Assembly: GCF_000189635.1 (NCBI RefSeq)
Contig: NW_002476554.1
Location: 314,731-378,730 of the forward strand
DNA length: 64,000 nt
From: Tetrahymena thermophila SB210
Taxonomy: Eukaryota; Ciliophora; Oligohymenophorea; Hymenostomatida; Tetrahymenidae
Direction of reading: 5' to 3'
The notes beneath the pieces were generated by a model. The model saw only the letters and a program-made list of their open reading frames with translations. It had not been told where the DNA came from and ran no database searches. Shown piece after piece: positions 62,686 through 64,000 of the stretch. Position numbers and translations under genes: made by a program. Within the stretch, counting starts at the first letter, position 1; the number at the start of each line of letters is the position of its first letter.

Positions 62686-63818
62686 TCAAATCATATTTAT
62701 TTTATTTTATCTTATTTTATTAATTCTTTTATTTATTTATTTTTTTTTTTTTTCAAGTTTAATTTTAAATTTACTCTGCCTGGATTGGAAATGATTGCCA
62801 TTACTCTTATCGTTCAAAAGTGATTTAAATTTTTAAGACGAAGAGGTTTTTCTCATGTCTTCGTTTTCTTCGTCATCAATGTCTTTAGTAGCTTCTTTAA
62901 ATAGCTGCTCGTATTATTCAAGCTAACTTTTTAAAATAGCATTTTTCTTTTTTTTCATGATTAATTCTTTCAAAAGCATTTCTCTATCATTTTCTTATGT
63001 TTAATATTATGCTTTCAAGTCCATGTACTTTTTCATTAAATTATGGTTTTCATTGTCAATCTTTTAAGCTATATTTTTAATCCATTCTAATTTGCTTGTG
63101 AGTTTCAATTCTTTTTCCACATAGTCTTAATCCCTGTAAAATGAATGTATAAATGAAGTTTAATGAAAATACCATTTTAAACATAAATAATTAATATTTG
63201 TTTATTATTCGTTTGTTACTTTTTGCCTTTCTTTATTCTTTCTTCTTCAAACTGCTTTTTGATTTCAGTGATTTTATTGTTGAAAAAACGTAGAATATCC
63301 TTTTCCTGGTCGAGAATAATTTTGGATGTTTTTAATTAAATATTGTCAATATTATCCATAATCATTTTATGATAATCTTTTGCTTCTTCCAGTTTTTTGC
63401 TTTCTGCATTTTCTGGGACAGCTTTATTTTTAATTTCATTTTTCAGATCATCAATAATCTTTCTGTATTCTTATTCTCTCTTTTAAAATCTATCTTTTCT
63501 ATTTTCAATTTCGTCCAAGAGCCTCTTATTTTCCTTTTTCTATTCTATCAGCGTTAATTCCAATTAATTTGAAACCTGCAAGCAATCTTTGGAAGAGTTT
63601 TCCATTTTGATTCCGCCTAAACCTGTATTGATTTCATCTGAAAATATAAATATGATAAATATTTTTATTCAAATAATGTGTGAATCTTACTTTTCTTTTT
63701 GAATTTATCAACCTAAGTAAGTGGAGCTTTGAAAGATTTTTGATTTTCTTTATTAATTAACAAAAATTAAAATGATTTTAATTGCATTTATCTAAGATTT
63801 ACCCTAATAATCTGCCAT
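62686..63818 (-). CDS. Coiled-coil protein, 312 aa
   Basis: Four exons: 63803-63818, 63691-63747, 63220-63637 and 62686-63133, phases 1, 1 and 2. The tiny first exon encodes MADYQ and is supported by exact phase into the next. Residues ~45-260 are almost continuous heptad-like helix (LIEQKKENKRLLDEIENRKD; EWIKNIAQKIDNENHNLMKK; NDREMLLKELIMKKKKNAIL). The C-terminal part is Ser/Lys-rich with an acidic patch (DIDDEENED). The frame runs through a 14-A tract before TGA, so the last ~18 residues are uncertain in value. Long dimeric coiled coils of this size are common in cilia and centriole proteins; that role is inference only. Confidence 0.82.
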
Positions 63819-64000
63819 AATTCTATATAATTAGTTATATTTTAATAAATAGATCAATATCAATCAAAGAAATTAATATTTAATAATATCGAATACACAC
63901 TTTAAATAGTCGATAATTACTGTTTTTTTTTTGTAATGAAATTATTAAATAATTAGTACCATGCAAATAATATCTATTTATTACAGTATTTATAAATGCT
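63819..64000. other. 5' flank of the coiled-coil gene
   Basis: AT-rich upstream sequence running to the window edge; presumed promoter of the minus-strand gene, no motif identified. Confidence 0.5.

Overview
This window is AT-rich nuclear DNA from a ciliate that uses TAA and TAG as glutamine codons and only TGA as stop. Every convincing gene here reads through in-frame TAA/TAG and ends at TGA. Introns are short and AT-rich with GT(A/T)A donors, and intergenic spacers are above 80% AT by eye. Kinase-TPR genes, leucine-rich-repeat (LRR) genes built from one-repeat exons, a GPI-anchored cysteine-rich surface antigen and a large PAS/membrane protein together point to a Tetrahymena-like oligohymenophorean macronuclear genome. 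The species cannot be fixed from the sequence alone. Standard-code ORFs are nearly useless here, so coordinates below come from reading with the ciliate code and summing exon phases.

Layout. 1-7249: two tandem kinase+TPR genes on +, the first cut by the window edge. 7772-17035: three tandem LRR genes on +, in which most exons encode one ~30-residue repeat with phase-2 borders; gene A is interrupted by a 100-N assembly gap, gene B lacks the 5' exons, and gene C has an unclear start. 17369-18981 (-): a two-domain HAD-like/riboflavin kinase protein in six exons. 21464-22841 (-): a multi-pass membrane protein whose 3' part contains an in-frame TGA. 23781-24038 (-): a tiny secreted cysteine-rich protein. 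26776-37572 (-): an array of five intact and three truncated copies of one unrecognised membrane-protein family, in an alternating full/short pattern. 39918-41904 (-): a 629-residue LRR-like protein. 42630-43166 (-): a short surface-antigen-like protein. 45830-48206 (+): a secreted charged-repeat protein in seven exons with strikingly GC-richer codon use. 49252-55233 (-): a PAS-domain membrane protein of 1821 residues in five exons. 56694-57776 (-): a two-pass membrane protein with a cysteine-bearing ectodomain. 59648-60820 (+): a NUDIX hydrolase. 61493-61990 and 62686-63818 (-): two small coiled-coil proteins.

The genes do not form a pathway. The main theme is expansion of lineage-specific families by tandem duplication (kinase-TPR, LRR, membrane-protein array), mixed with secreted and surface proteins and a few conserved enzymes (riboflavin kinase, NUDIX hydrolase). 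The most unusual structures are the alternating full/truncated array with a divergent segment in each full copy, the one-exon-one-repeat LRR genes, and the HAD-like/riboflavin kinase fusion with a degenerate first phosphatase motif. I saw no tRNA, rRNA, CRISPR array, transposon or virus-derived element that I could support.
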